64,000 nt of DNA from positions 1 through 64,000 of the forward strand of contig JAEPNQ010000003.1 in the NCBI GenBank assembly GCA_017643305.1, given 5' to 3'. The translations under genes and the position numbers were made by a program. Below the pieces are notes generated by a model, which searched no databases, had not been told where the DNA came from, and saw only the letters and a list, made by a program, of their open reading frames with translations. Position 1 is the first letter of the stretch; each line of letters begins with the position of its first letter. This document shows, piece after piece, positions 1-9,334 of this stretch. The stretch is from Marinibacterium sp. GTDB taxonomy: Bacteria > Pseudomonadota > Alphaproteobacteria > Rhodobacterales > Rhodobacteraceae.

Positions 1-715
1 ACGGCACGAAGCCCACACCGCCCGCCGTTGCCGGAATGCGGCTGTCGGTGGAATTGTCCCGGTTGTCGCCCATGAAGAAGAAATGGCCTTCGGGCACAAC
101 ATAAACCCCGGTGTCATCGGTGCGGGCCTCGGTGATGTTCAGCGTCTTGTAGCTGCGCCCGTTCGGCAAGGTTTCCACCTGACGGGATTTGGTACAGACG
201 CCGCCCTGCCCCACCGGGCGGTTTTCACATTGTGGCCACACACGGGTCGGGCCCTGTGGCTCCATAATTTCTTCGTTCAGACCATCATCTTGTACTTGCA
301 CCGGAGTACCGTTGATGTGAACCACGCTGTCTTTCACCTGCACCCGGTCCCCCGGCAGACCGGTCAGACGCTTGATGAAGTCGCGGCCCGTCACCGGATG
401 GCGGAAGACCACAACATCGCCGCGCTCAGGCTCTGCGCCCCAAATGCGTTTGTTGTTTCCCTTGATGAAACCGCACAGATCGTCGGCTTCGATGTTGATG
501 AATCCGAGGTTTGGACAGGAAGCATAGGAATACCCGTAGGCCATCTTGTTCACGAAGAGAAAATCCCCAATCAGCAGTGTTTCCTTCATCGACCCCGACG
601 GGATCCAGAAGGGTTGCAGGAACAGGGTACGGAACACACCGGCGATGAGCATCGCATAGACGATGGTCTTGATCGTCTCCACGATCGCGCTGCCTGCACT
701 GGCTTTCTCTGCCAT
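1..715 (-). CDS. lepB: Signal peptidase I (3' end outside window)
   Basis: Membrane-bound serine/lysine protease that cuts signal peptides from exported proteins. The reading frame starts at the ATG at 715 and runs off the left edge, so the C-terminus is missing. An N-terminal hydrophobic segment (about residues 13-33) is followed by the PSGSM motif with the catalytic Ser at about 42. The RDFIKRLTGLPGD motif holds the catalytic Lys at about 115, and the family signature GHFFFMGDNRDNS lies near the window edge. It is the last visible gene of the rpoZ-spoT-pdxJ-acpS operon; in relatives rnc normally follows. Confidence 0.95.
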   Translation of the reverse strand, partial: MAEKASAGSAIVETIKTIVYAMLIAGVFRTLFLQPFWIPSGSMKETLLIGDFLFVNKMAYGYSYASCPNLGFINIEADDLCGFIKGNNKRIWGAEPERGDVVVFRHPVTGRDFIKRLTGLPGDRVQVKDSVVHINGTPVQVQDDGLNEEIMEPQGPTRVWPQCENRPVGQGGVCTKSRQVETLPNGRSYKTLNITEARTDDTGVYVVPEGHFFFMGDNRDNSTDSRIPATAGGVGFVP

Positions 716-776
716 TGGCCTCTCCTCAACGGTTGTGTTGCCTGCGAGCGCTACATGAGCGCGGGGGTGCGGCCTG

Positions 777-1196
777 TCAACCCGCAGGGGCCGGATTGGT
801 AAGCGGCCGCGCTTCGATCACGACAAATGCCTGCGCCCAAGGGTGATCATCGGTCAATGTGACGTGAATTATGGCTTCGTGCCCCAGTGGGGTCATTTCC
901 TTTAGCCGTTCTGCCGCCCAGCCAGTTAAATGCATCACGGGCTGCCCACTGCGCATGTTTGATACGGCCATATCCTTCCACGCGATGCCCATTCGCAGTC
1001 CGGTGCCCAGCGCCTTGGAGCACGCTTCTTTCGCGGCCCAACGTTTGGCATAGGTGCCCGGCGTGTCAGCACGGCGTTCAGCCTTGCGCTGCTCGACATC
1101 GGTGAACACACGGTTGCGGAACCGGTCGCCGAACCGCTCCAACGTGCGTTCTATCCGTTCGATATTGGCCAGGTCGGTGCCAATGCCCAAAATCAT
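777..1196 (-). CDS. acpS: Holo-[acyl-carrier-protein] synthase
   Basis: Transfers 4'-phosphopantetheine from CoA to a serine of acyl carrier protein, activating it for fatty acid synthesis. The 139-residue product has the usual AcpS N-terminus ([13 protein letters not shown], with the Mg-binding Asp) and the second signature [17 protein letters not shown]. Its length is normal for the family. It lies between pdxJ and lepB on the same strand, an arrangement common in Rhodobacterales. Confidence 0.96.
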   Translation of the reverse strand: MILGIGTDLANIERIERTLERFGDRFRNRVFTDVEQRKAERRADTPGTYAKRWAAKEACSKALGTGLRMGIAWKDMAVSNMRSGQPVMHLTGWAAERLKEMTPLGHEAIIHVTLTDDHPWAQAFVVIEARPLTNPAPAG

Positions 1197-1238
1197 CTCA
1201 GCACCGCCCCAGTTGATGTGTGGAGCAAAAGTGGCCGA

Positions 1239-1367
1239 TCATGTGGTGAGGATCTTCAGCCTGGCCGCATCAAACGGCGCGCACAATCCATGTTCGAACC
1301 AGCGGCGCGATCGGGCGTAGGCCGACGAAATCAGCGCAGTCGATAATAGGAATGCGGCATCGGTCAT
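1239..1367 (-). CDS. Possible small protein of 42 residues, translationally coupled to pdxJ
   Basis: A short frame fills the 170-base gap between pdxJ and acpS. Its ATG overlaps the pdxJ stop as ATGA, the classic arrangement of coupled genes in this operon. The predicted product begins MTDAAFLLSTALISSAYARS and has a short hydrophobic stretch, then a basic-aromatic segment. I do not recognise a family. It may be a real small protein or an untranslated spacer that happens to be open; conservation in relatives would decide. Confidence 0.3.
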   Translation of the reverse strand: MTDAAFLLSTALISSAYARSRRWFEHGLCAPFDAARLKILTT

Positions 1368-2113
1368 GCGCGGGCCTCATCCATCAACCGGCGCATTTCA
1401 AGGATCGCAGGCTCTAAACCCCGAAAGATGGACTCGCCGATGATGAAATGGCCAATATTCAGCTCCCGCACCTCGGGAAAGGCCGCAACCGGCTGCACGG
1501 TTTCATAGTTCAGCCCGTGCCCTGCGTGCACCTCCATCCCCAGCGAATGGCCGAAGGCAGACATTTCGCGCAGCGCTTCCAATTCGCGATCGCGGTCTTC
1601 GTAACGGCCTTCAGCATGTGCGTCGCAATAGGCCCCGGTGTGCAGTTCGATCACCTGCGCGCCAATACGATGCGCAGCCTCGATCTGGCGTTGGTCGGCG
1701 GCGATGAAGATCGACACACGGCACCCGGCATTACGCAAAGGCGCAATAAAATGTGCGAGGCGGTTTTCTTCACGGGCGACTTCCAGCCCACCTTCGGTGG
1801 TGCGTTCTTCGCGTTTTTCCGGGACAATGCAGACCGCGTGCGGTTTGTGGCGCAAGGCGATCTGCTGCATTTCGTCAGTCGCCGCCATTTCGAAATTCAA
1901 CGGCACGGTCAGTACCTCCATCAGCCCGGCAATATCTGCGTCCGAAATGTGCCGCCGGTCTTCACGCAGGTGGGCGGTGATGCCATCTGCCCCAGCTTTC
2001 TCAGCAATCTTGGCCGCACGCAGAGGATCGGGGTAATCGCCGCCGCGCGCATTGCGCACGGTTGCCACATGGTCAATGTTGACCCCCAGACGCAGTTGCG
2101 GTTCATCAGTCAT
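1364..2113 (-). CDS. pdxJ: Pyridoxine 5'-phosphate synthase
   Basis: Condenses 1-deoxy-D-xylulose 5-phosphate with 3-amino-2-oxopropyl phosphate to make pyridoxine 5'-phosphate, the last ring-forming step of DXP-dependent vitamin B6 synthesis. The 249-residue TIM-barrel protein shows the family N-terminus LGVNIDHVATVRNARGG, the DGITAHLREDRRHI segment and the C-terminal GHFIIGESIFRGL phosphate-binding motif. Another PdxA-like protein sits at 57-58 kb, but in a catabolic context. Confidence 0.97.
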   Translation of the reverse strand: MTDEPQLRLGVNIDHVATVRNARGGDYPDPLRAAKIAEKAGADGITAHLREDRRHISDADIAGLMEVLTVPLNFEMAATDEMQQIALRHKPHAVCIVPEKREERTTEGGLEVAREENRLAHFIAPLRNAGCRVSIFIAADQRQIEAAHRIGAQVIELHTGAYCDAHAEGRYEDRDRELEALREMSAFGHSLGMEVHAGHGLNYETVQPVAAFPEVRELNIGHFIIGESIFRGLEPAILEMRRLMDEARA

Positions 2114-2126
2114 GCTCTGCTTCCTT

Positions 2127-2762
2127 TTAGCTTTCCTCGGCCGCTTTTTTCTTTATGGCCTCGAATTTCGCCTTGATCTTGCGTTGCCGACTTTTCTGGT
2201 AGGCCCTGATTACCGGCACGCTCACGATGTAGCAGACGGTCGCTACAATCGCTCCGGGGATCAAGCCACCAACGAGGAATGGTAAGAAAATTTGATCAAA
2301 AAAAACCTCTAGTCCATCCCAGTCAGCTGTTTCGTCAGTGAATAATGCGATCAAATTGTGCTTCAGATCACGCCAGGCGTACATGAATTTACCGGCAAAG
2401 GACCGCTCTACCGAATGGGTCATTTCACTGCCGAGGATGAAATGGCCGGTCTGAAGCGAGATGATCCCAATTGGAACATAAGTTAGCGGATTGCCGAAAA
2501 ACGTCGCCATCACCGCTGCAAGAATATTCCCGTTCATCACCCGTGCGATAATGAATGCGGTCAGGAAATGCAGACCGAACAGAGGCGTAAAGCTGGTCAG
2601 CACACCGGCCCATATCCCGCGGGCGATCCGTTCCGGTGTATCGGGCAAGCGCCGAACCCGGTGTTTGACATATTGAAAAGCACGTGCCCATCCGCCCGGT
2701 GGAAAAACCAGTTCCCACGCAGCACGGAAAAATGTTCGACGGTCCCGACGTTTGAAAACCAC
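2127..2762 (-). CDS. DUF2062 membrane protein
   Basis: A 211-residue inner-membrane protein of the DUF2062 family, of unknown function. Visible features are a basic N-terminus (KRRDRRTFFRAAW), a hydrophobic stretch with GLHFLTAFIIARVMNGN, a FFGNPLTYVPI segment typical of the family, a second pair of membrane segments near the C-terminus, and a Lys-rich tail. It lies between spoT and pdxJ in the operon, as in other Rhodobacterales. Confidence 0.85.
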   Translation of the reverse strand: MVFKRRDRRTFFRAAWELVFPPGGWARAFQYVKHRVRRLPDTPERIARGIWAGVLTSFTPLFGLHFLTAFIIARVMNGNILAAVMATFFGNPLTYVPIGIISLQTGHFILGSEMTHSVERSFAGKFMYAWRDLKHNLIALFTDETADWDGLEVFFDQIFLPFLVGGLIPGAIVATVCYIVSVPVIRAYQKSRQRKIKAKFEAIKKKAAEES

Positions 2763-2789
2763 AGGTCGGTTCTAACCCCCTCCGCCCAT

Positions 2790-4922
2790 CTACTGCGCCG
2801 CAAAGCGCATCCGGGACTTGCCGCGCGACCGTTCCACCGCGGCGACATCCGCCTCGGCCTCTAGCATGAGGATCAGCGAATGCAGCTGTTCAGCATCGCG
2901 CAATTCTGCCGTGATCAACAAACGGTAGTAGTCAGGTTTGCGATCAAGGAATCGCAAATCCGCAATGTTTGCTTTCTTTTCCCCGATCAGCGTACAGATC
3001 CGGCCCAACACGCCCGCATCGTTGCCAATGGTTAAATCAATAGTCGCTGGATAAATCGCCGGATGCGTTCCGGAATGCCAATGCAAATCCACCCAGCGGT
3101 CTGGGTCGTCTTCGAAATTGCTCAGTTCGTCGCAATCAATGGCATGGACGATCACACCTTTGCCACGTTGCGTAATGCCCACAATCCGTTCCCCCGGCAA
3201 CGGCTGGCAGCATGGCGCGCGTTCAAACGACTGGCCCGACGACAAACCGATAACGGCGCGCCCGATGGGAATTTTGTCCCCTTCGTCCGGGGCCAGTTCC
3301 GGATAGACCGCCTGAACCACGTCATGCGCTGTCAATTCCGCACTGCCCAGACGTGCCAGCAGGGTATCCCGATCTGCCAGCCGCAGGTGTTTGGCGGCAG
3401 TGTCCAGCGCCTTGTCAGTTGCCTTGCGCCCAACATGTTCAAATGCTGACCGCGCCAGTTCCTGCCCCAGCTTGATGAACCGCTCGCGGTCCACCTCCCG
3501 CAGGGAACGGCGGATGGCAGTGCGGGCCTTGCCCGTTACGGCAATCTCCAACCATGTCACCTGCGGTGTCTGGCCTTCCGCGGTCATCACATCCACCGAC
3601 TGGCCGTTTTTCAGACGCGTCCACAACGGCACACGAATGCCATCCACCTTGGCGCCCACGCATGCCCCACCAATCCGCGTGTGGATGGCATAGGCAAAAT
3701 CCAGCGGCGTCGCACCGCGCGGGAGCTTCACCACATCCCCTTTGGGCGTGAAGCAGAAGACCTGGTCGGAATACATTTCCAGCTTGACCGCTTCCATGAA
3801 TTCATCGTGGTCTTCTTCGGCGTCAAACTGTTCAGTCAGACCTGCGATCCATTTAGCCGGGTCAACTGCAAACGGGTTTTCGACCCGGACACCATCACGA
3901 TAGGACCAATGCGCAGCAACACCCGTTTCGGCCACATCATGCATGGCCTGGGTACGGACCTGCACCTCCACCCTTTTGCCATCCCGTCCTGAAACCGTGG
4001 TGTGGATGGAACGGTATCCGTTTGACTTGGGTTGGCTGATATAGTCCTTAAACCGCCCCGGTACGGCGCGCCAGCGCTGATGGATGGCACCAAGCGTGCG
4101 ATAGCAGTCGTCTTCGCTATGCGTGATGATTCGAAACCCATAAATATCAGAAAGCCGGGAAAAGCCCTGGTCCTTCTCCTGCATTTTGCGCCAGATGGCA
4201 TAGGGCTTCTTCGCGCGACCGATCACTTCGGCGTCGATCCCAGCCTTTTCAAGCTCGTGGCGCATGTCGCCAGTGATCCTCTGGATCACATCACCGGTTT
4301 CGCGTTGCAGCGTAATGAACCGCCGCATGATCGACGCTCGGCCTTCGGGGTTCAACACATGGAAGGCGAGGTCTTCCAGTTCTTCCCGCATCCACTGCAT
4401 GCCCATCCGCCCGGCCAGCGGTGCAAAAATCTCCATCGTTTCACGAGACTTCTGGGCTTGCTTTTCCGGCTTCATCGCCTTGATGGTTCGCATGTTGTGC
4501 AAGCGGTCAGCCAGCTTGACAAGGATCACTCGCAGATCTTTCGACATCGCCATAAACAGCTTGCGGAAGTTTTCCGCCTGCTTGGTTTCATGGCTGCTAA
4601 GCTGCAGGTTAGTCAGCTTGGTGACACCATCAACCAACATCGCGATCTCATCACCGAATCGCGTAGCAACTTCACTATAAGATGCCTTGGTATCTTCGAT
4701 TGTGTCGTGCAGCAGAGCGGTGATGATAGTGGCATCATCCAAACGCTGCTCGGTTAAGATCGCAGCAACTTCGACCGGATGGGAAAAATAGGGTTCGCCG
4801 GAATGCCGGAACTGCCCTTCGTGCATATCCATGCCGAACTGATAGGCATCGGCAATTTTTCCAGCATTTGCTTTAGGGTTGTAGTTGCGGACCAGCGCAA
4901 TCAGATCGTCAACGGCAATCAT
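2790..4922 (-). CDS. spoT: Bifunctional (p)ppGpp synthetase/hydrolase
   Basis: The single visible Rel/SpoT homologue, which makes and degrades the stringent-response alarmone (p)ppGpp. Domains in order: an N-terminal HD hydrolase (HSGEPYFSHPVEVA, then LLHDTIEDT), the RelA/SpoT synthetase domain (YGFRIITHSEDDCYRTLGAIH; SNGYRSIHT), the TGS domain (VFCFTPKGDVVKLPRGATPLDFAYAIH), and a C-terminal ACT domain. The frame is open 17 codons further upstream, into rpoZ, but ATG 4922 (MIAVDDLIAL) fits homologues. That start lies 19 bases after the rpoZ stop. About 710 residues. Confidence 0.95.
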   Translation of the reverse strand: MIAVDDLIALVRNYNPKANAGKIADAYQFGMDMHEGQFRHSGEPYFSHPVEVAAILTEQRLDDATIITALLHDTIEDTKASYSEVATRFGDEIAMLVDGVTKLTNLQLSSHETKQAENFRKLFMAMSKDLRVILVKLADRLHNMRTIKAMKPEKQAQKSRETMEIFAPLAGRMGMQWMREELEDLAFHVLNPEGRASIMRRFITLQRETGDVIQRITGDMRHELEKAGIDAEVIGRAKKPYAIWRKMQEKDQGFSRLSDIYGFRIITHSEDDCYRTLGAIHQRWRAVPGRFKDYISQPKSNGYRSIHTTVSGRDGKRVEVQVRTQAMHDVAETGVAAHWSYRDGVRVENPFAVDPAKWIAGLTEQFDAEEDHDEFMEAVKLEMYSDQVFCFTPKGDVVKLPRGATPLDFAYAIHTRIGGACVGAKVDGIRVPLWTRLKNGQSVDVMTAEGQTPQVTWLEIAVTGKARTAIRRSLREVDRERFIKLGQELARSAFEHVGRKATDKALDTAAKHLRLADRDTLLARLGSAELTAHDVVQAVYPELAPDEGDKIPIGRAVIGLSSGQSFERAPCCQPLPGERIVGITQRGKGVIVHAIDCDELSNFEDDPDRWVDLHWHSGTHPAIYPATIDLTIGNDAGVLGRICTLIGEKKANIADLRFLDRKPDYYRLLITAELRDAEQLHSLILMLEAEADVAAVERSRGKSRMRFAAQ

Positions 4923-4941
4923 CTGGTCCGCACTCGCTTCA

Positions 4942-5295
4942 TTAGCCCTGGCCCTGCGCCTCCATGAGCGCACGCAGTAGTTTTTCTTCGCTCAGATCGT
5001 CTTCCGCCGGCTTGTCGGACTCAGCACCCATCAAAAGCGCCATGGAATCTTCTTCTGGTTCATCTACTTCGATCTGTGTCTGGTTCGATTCGATCAGACG
5101 CTCCCGCAATTCGTCGGCGCTCTGGGTTTCTTCGGCGATCTCACGCAGCGACACAACCGGGTTCTTATCATTGTCACGATCTACTGTGATCGGGGCACCA
5201 GACGAAATCTCGCGCGCACGATGTGCAGCGAGCATGACCAGTTCGAACCGGTTCGGAACCTTATCAACGCAATCTTCGACCGTCACACGGGCCAT
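4942..5295 (-). CDS. rpoZ: RNA polymerase omega subunit
   Basis: Small subunit that helps beta' fold and assemble into RNA polymerase; in proteobacteria it also contributes to a ppGpp site. The N-terminus [30 protein letters not shown] is the omega fold. The 117 residues end in a long acidic tail, common in alphaproteobacteria. It is the first gene of the operon with spoT immediately downstream, the usual proteobacterial pairing. Confidence 0.97.
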   Translation of the reverse strand: MARVTVEDCVDKVPNRFELVMLAAHRAREISSGAPITVDRDNDKNPVVSLREIAEETQSADELRERLIESNQTQIEVDEPEEDSMALLMGAESDKPAEDDLSEEKLLRALMEAQGQG

Positions 5296-5329
5296 AGTCA
5301 GATCTCCAAGAGTTTGGGGCCAGGCCCGT

Positions 5330-5358
5330 TACCTAGTCATGATCGCCTAATTTGACAA
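5330..5358 (-). promoter_or_regulatory. Candidate sigma-70-type promoter for rpoZ-spoT operon
   Basis: On the minus strand TTGTCA (5353-5358) and TAGGTA (5330-5335) are separated by 17 bases and lie 35 bases upstream of the rpoZ start. This fits a -35/-10 pair read towards rpoZ. It is a pattern match only. Confidence 0.4.
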
Positions 5359-5374
5359 GCTATGAATCGCCGCA

Positions 5375-5983
5375 TCACAGAGGGATAACGGCCTGCCGGG
5401 CTTCCAATGGCAGCGCGTCGTGCATTTCACGGACAGACCTTTGTAGAACGGGGTGCACCCAATCCGGCGCAATATCCATTAACGGCACCAGAACAAAAGC
5501 CCGGTCCTGAATGCGGGGATGCGGCAACAACATTGTGTCCGGGGTTTGACGTACCTGTGCGTCCAGCGGCAGGTTCATCCAGCTCTCAACCGTGTCAAGA
5601 TCCGGGACGACAACAGCATCAAAGGACAACAGGTCCAGATCCAACGTGCGCATACCCCAACGCTTATCTCGCTGGCGTCCAAATTCCGCCTCTACCATAT
5701 GCAGCGCGGCCAGCATCTCACATGATGAAAAGTCCGTCTCTAAGATTAAAGAAACGTTCACATAGTCCGGCCCCGCCCCCGGTGGAAAACACGGTGTTTT
5801 GAAAAAGCGACTAATGCCTAAGATTTTAATCCGTTCATTTGCTACAATTTTTGCTGCTTCCACAATTGTTTGAGCCGGCATACCCTTGTCAGAAGGCAAG
5901 TTACCGCCCGCCGCGATGAGGACTTTTGACCGATTTCCGGTCAATTTTGGCTGAATATGACTATACTTTCGGTCTTGCGGCAT
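5375..5983 (-). CDS. folK: 2-amino-4-hydroxy-6-hydroxymethyldihydropteridine diphosphokinase
   Basis: Transfers pyrophosphate from ATP to the pterin in folate synthesis. The HPPK signatures are visible: LIAAGGNLPSDKG near the N-terminus (a variant of the usual LGSN start), RDKRWGMRTLDLDLL (catalytic/Mg-binding region) and LPHPRIQDRAFVLVPL. At 202 residues it is longer than the E. coli enzyme because of an N-terminal extension of about 20 residues. The start may therefore be internal; no better ATG precedes the core. Confidence 0.93.
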   Translation of the reverse strand: MPQDRKYSHIQPKLTGNRSKVLIAAGGNLPSDKGMPAQTIVEAAKIVANERIKILGISRFFKTPCFPPGAGPDYVNVSLILETDFSSCEMLAALHMVEAEFGRQRDKRWGMRTLDLDLLSFDAVVVPDLDTVESWMNLPLDAQVRQTPDTMLLPHPRIQDRAFVLVPLMDIAPDWVHPVLQRSVREMHDALPLEARQAVIPL

Positions 5984-6078
5984 AACCGAATATCCTTAAA
6001 TTGTGCCAACGCTTCGCGATCCCCCACAGGTATTCACGGAACGACGATTGCGAAGCGTTTTACTTGGAAGGGTATTTT

Positions 6079-6648
6079 ATGTTTTATAAAGACGAACGGC
6101 TTGCGCTGTTCATCGATGGATCGAACCTGTATGCGGCGGCCAAAGCCCTAGGGTTCGATATCGACTACAAGCTGCTCCGACAAGAGTTCATGAGGCGTGG
6201 TAAACTGCTGCGCGCGTTTTACTACACTGCTCTTTTGGAGAACGATGAATATTCGCCGATCCGGCCTTTGGTCGATTGGCTTCACTACAATGGCTTCACC
6301 ATGGTGACCAAACCGGCGAAGGAATACACTGATTCCATGGGGCGCAGGAAGGTCAAAGGAAACATGGATATCGAGCTGGCCGTGGATGCAATGGAACTGG
6401 CGCCGCGCGTAGATCACATCGTACTGTTTTCTGGCGATGGGGATTTCCGCCCACTGGTAGCAAGCCTGCAGCGCCAGGGTGTACGGGTTTCGGTCGTGTC
6501 GACCATTCGTAGCCAGCCACCAATGATCTCGGATGAACTACGCCGGCAGGCAGACAATTTCATTGAGCTGGAGGAGCTCAAGCATGTGATCGGCCGCCCG
6601 CCACGCGAGATACCCGATGAAAGCAAAGTCGTGGTGGCCGAAAAGTAA
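6079..6648 (+). CDS. NYN-domain protein (LabA/DUF88 family)
   Basis: Predicted PIN-like nuclease-fold protein of 189 residues. The conserved acidic residues of the NYN domain are visible in LFIDGSNLYAAAKALG, KGNMDIELAVDAMEL and LFSGDGDFRPLVASLQ. The family includes the cyanobacterial LabA proteins and is thought to act on RNA, but the substrate is unknown. The start at 6079 has a GGAAGGG ribosome site and fits homologues better than the upstream in-frame starts. It is divergent from folK. Confidence 0.88.
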   Translation: MFYKDERLALFIDGSNLYAAAKALGFDIDYKLLRQEFMRRGKLLRAFYYTALLENDEYSPIRPLVDWLHYNGFTMVTKPAKEYTDSMGRRKVKGNMDIELAVDAMELAPRVDHIVLFSGDGDFRPLVASLQRQGVRVSVVSTIRSQPPMISDELRRQADNFIELEELKHVIGRPPREIPDESKVVVAEK

Positions 6649-6815
6649 GCGTCTGACTAATCGTCGAAGCCGGAAGTCCCACCATCTTTGATGGCGAGGC
6701 GTATGTATTGGCGGAATGTCGGGCGGCGGTTCACGGTCTGGCGTTCCCGCCAGACACCCGCTGGACCCCTGCGCAGCAAAATATTAAACATGGGGGAAAC
6801 GCAGGACCTCCCGAG

Positions 6816-7775
6816 ATGACAAAGTCTCCCCTCACACTCTACCTAGCCGCGCCGCGCGGATTTTGCGCGGGTGTGGACCGGGCTATAAAAATTGTCGAAA
6901 TGGCGTTAGATAAATGGGGCGCGCCAGTCTATGTGCGCCACGAAATCGTCCACAACAAGTTCGTGGTCGACGAGCTGCGGAACAAAGGCGCGGTTTTCGT
7001 CGAGGAGTTGGAAGAATGTCCGGACGACCGACCTGTCGTGTTCTCCGCCCATGGTGTCCCCAAATCCGTCCCGGCCGAGGCCGCCCGGCGGGAAATGCTG
7101 TTTGTTGATGCCACCTGCCCTCTGGTCAGCAAGGTGCATATAGAAGCGCAGCGGCATGCCGATCGTGGTTTGCAGATCGTGATGATCGGGCATGCGGGCC
7201 ATCCCGAAACCATTGGAACTATGGGGCAATTGCCGGAAGGAGACGTGTTACTTGTGGAAACACCAGAGGATGTCGCCTACCTGGACGTCCGCGACCCCGG
7301 ACAGTTGGCCTTTGTCACGCAGACCACACTAAGCGTGGATGACACCGCTGAAATTGTCGCCGCGTTGCAGGCCCGTTTCCCCCAGATTGTCGGACCGCAC
7401 AAGGAAGATATCTGCTACGCCACTACCAACCGGCAGGAAGCGGTCAAGGCGATGGCGACTAAGGTTGACGCAATGCTGGTAGTGGGTGCGCCAAATTCGT
7501 CTAACTCGCGGCGGCTGGTCGAGGTCGGATCGCGGGCCGGATGCGCCTATGCGCAACTAGTTCAGCGGGCGACAGACATCGACTGGCGTGCGCTGGACGG
7601 GGTCAGCGGCGTGGGCATCACCGCCGGGGCATCAGCCCCCGAGGTGCTGATCAACGAGGTGATCGACGCATTTCGAGACCGGTACGATGTACAGGTTGAA
7701 CAGGTGGAAACCGCCAAGGAGACTGTCGAATTCAAGGTTCCTCGCATCCTGCGCGAACCACGAACAGAGGTCTGA
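6816..7775 (+). CDS. ispH: 4-hydroxy-3-methylbut-2-enyl diphosphate reductase
   Basis: Last enzyme of the MEP isoprenoid pathway; reduces HMBPP to IPP and DMAPP with a [4Fe-4S] cluster. The three cluster cysteines are in [24 protein letters not shown] and [11 protein letters not shown], and IGHAGHPE holds a conserved His. The product is 319 residues from ATG 6816, which has AGGA about 10 bases upstream. The frame is open further upstream, but that part does not resemble the family. Confidence 0.97.
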   Translation: MTKSPLTLYLAAPRGFCAGVDRAIKIVEMALDKWGAPVYVRHEIVHNKFVVDELRNKGAVFVEELEECPDDRPVVFSAHGVPKSVPAEAARREMLFVDATCPLVSKVHIEAQRHADRGLQIVMIGHAGHPETIGTMGQLPEGDVLLVETPEDVAYLDVRDPGQLAFVTQTTLSVDDTAEIVAALQARFPQIVGPHKEDICYATTNRQEAVKAMATKVDAMLVVGAPNSSNSRRLVEVGSRAGCAYAQLVQRATDIDWRALDGVSGVGITAGASAPEVLINEVIDAFRDRYDVQVEQVETAKETVEFKVPRILREPRTEV

Positions 7776-7937
7776 ATTGAGACCGGCGCAATTGATACCA
7801 AACGCCTTTGTTGCAGTCATCGCGCCCGACAGCGGACGCTACAATTAGCTGATTTGTAAGACTATACTGCAAGGGCTAAGCCGCGGCTTTGTAACAATCT
7901 TTGCGATGCCCGTTGGGCGCATTGCGATGGAGAGCGC

Positions 7938-8531
7938 ATGAGCGACAAGGAAACACTGGCAGTCTACAACAGCAAAGCATCGGATTATGCCGATCTTACG
8001 GATGAAGCCGGGACCAAGGACCCGGCGCTGTTGGCGTTTCTGAATCATCTACCGCCGCAATCCCATGTGCTGGATCTGGGTTGTGGCCCTGGTCAGGCCG
8101 CCGGGACAATGGTCAAAGCCGGGCACACGGTTGTAGCCGAGGACGCATCTATCGAAATGATCGCCTTGGCCGCGCGGCATGCAGGTGTGGAGGCGCGGGT
8201 TGCCACGTTTGACGATATTGGCGGCAAGGAGACATTCGACGGGGTCTGGGCCAATTTCAGCCTGCTGCACGCCCCCCGCGCCAAGATGCCGGAATATTTG
8301 GAGCGCCTGCACACCGCGTTGAAACCAGGCGGGCTCTTTCATATTGGCCTGAAACTAGGTGATGGCGAAAAGCGTGACGGGCTGGGGCGGAAGTACACCT
8401 ATTACAGCGAAACCGAGCTGGTGGGACTGCTGCAAGCCGCTGGCTTCACCCCGATTGCCCGCAGCTTTGGCAGCGATCCGGGGCTGGATGGCATGATGGC
8501 TGACTGGATCTGCGTGCTGTCCCATGGCTAA
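7938..8531 (+). CDS. Class I SAM-dependent methyltransferase
   Basis: A 197-residue Rossmann-fold methyltransferase. SAM-binding motif I is [15 protein letters not shown]. The acidic motif II lies in [11 protein letters not shown], and the post-motif region is [15 protein letters not shown]. The substrate cannot be told from sequence. Its stop overlaps the start of rnhA by 8 bases, so the two are likely co-translated. Confidence 0.85.
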   Translation: MSDKETLAVYNSKASDYADLTDEAGTKDPALLAFLNHLPPQSHVLDLGCGPGQAAGTMVKAGHTVVAEDASIEMIALAARHAGVEARVATFDDIGGKETFDGVWANFSLLHAPRAKMPEYLERLHTALKPGGLFHIGLKLGDGEKRDGLGRKYTYYSETELVGLLQAAGFTPIARSFGSDPGLDGMMADWICVLSHG

Positions 8532-9000
8532 ACTGTACGCCTATACGGACGGGGCATGCTCCGGCAATCCCGGCCCTGGTGGCTGGGGTGTCCTGCTGCT
8601 TGCCAAAGACGGCGACACAGTTGTTAAGGAACGCGACCTGTGCGGCGGGGAGCCCGAGACCACTAACAACCGTATGGAATTGATGGCCGCAATCATAGCA
8701 CTGGAAACGCTGGCGAGCCCGTCCGAGCTGACCATCATTACCGACAGTGCCTATGTGAAGAACGGCATTACCGGCTGGCTGCACGGATGGAAGCGCAATG
8801 GCTGGCGAACCGCATCCAAGAAACCGGTCAAGAATGTCGACCTGTGGCAGCGGCTGGATGAGGCACGCGACCGTCACCACGTAACCTGGGAATGGATCAA
8901 AGGCCATGCGGGCCATCCAGAAAATGAACGTGCCGACGAACTGGCCCGCGCCGGGATGAAACCGTTCAAACCGCGTAAGGCGACGAAAACGGTAACCTGA
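8524..9000 (+). CDS. rnhA: Ribonuclease HI
   Basis: Degrades the RNA strand of RNA-DNA hybrids (R-loops, primers). The catalytic acidic residues are visible in [31 protein letters not shown] and NERADELA, with the conserved [11 protein letters not shown] loop. It is 158 residues, normal for bacterial RNase HI. It overlaps the upstream methyltransferase and converges with the GlsB-type gene. Confidence 0.97.
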   Translation: MAKLYAYTDGACSGNPGPGGWGVLLLAKDGDTVVKERDLCGGEPETTNNRMELMAAIIALETLASPSELTIITDSAYVKNGITGWLHGWKRNGWRTASKKPVKNVDLWQRLDEARDRHHVTWEWIKGHAGHPENERADELARAGMKPFKPRKATKTVT

Positions 9001-9002
9001 GC

Positions 9003-9242
9003 CTAGCGCTTGGGTCCGTATTTCTGCCAGAGCCAGATGATCAAAAGCGCGCCCAGAACCGCGCCGACAAAGCCTGAAAGCCAGCCCATCACCGAAATCA
9101 GTGCTCGCAGGAGGAAACCGCCGACCAGCCCCCCAACGATCCCGATCAGCATGGTGGTCGGGATGTCCGCTTCGATCTTCATCAGACGCGTGGCCAGAAA
9201 ACCGGCAGCAGCCCCCACGATGATCAGATAAATCACGCCCAT
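9003..9242 (-). CDS. GlsB/YeaQ/YmgE family small membrane protein
   Basis: A 79-residue membrane protein with three hydrophobic, glycine-rich segments: VGAAAGFLATRLM, IGIVGGLVGGFLLR and FVGAVLGALLIIWLW. This is the transglycosylase-associated/GlsB pattern seen in general stress proteins. The exact role is unknown. It converges on rnhA with only two bases between the stops. Confidence 0.82.
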   Translation of the reverse strand: MGVIYLIIVGAAAGFLATRLMKIEADIPTTMLIGIVGGLVGGFLLRALISVMGWLSGFVGAVLGALLIIWLWQKYGPKR

Positions 9243-9334
9243 GGTTGTCCTCTGTGCTCAGGTCCTGTGCCGGTCACGCGCATGATGGCACCGGCCCGGT
9301 GCGATGAGAAGCCCAATCCGTTGCCCAGGCCGGT

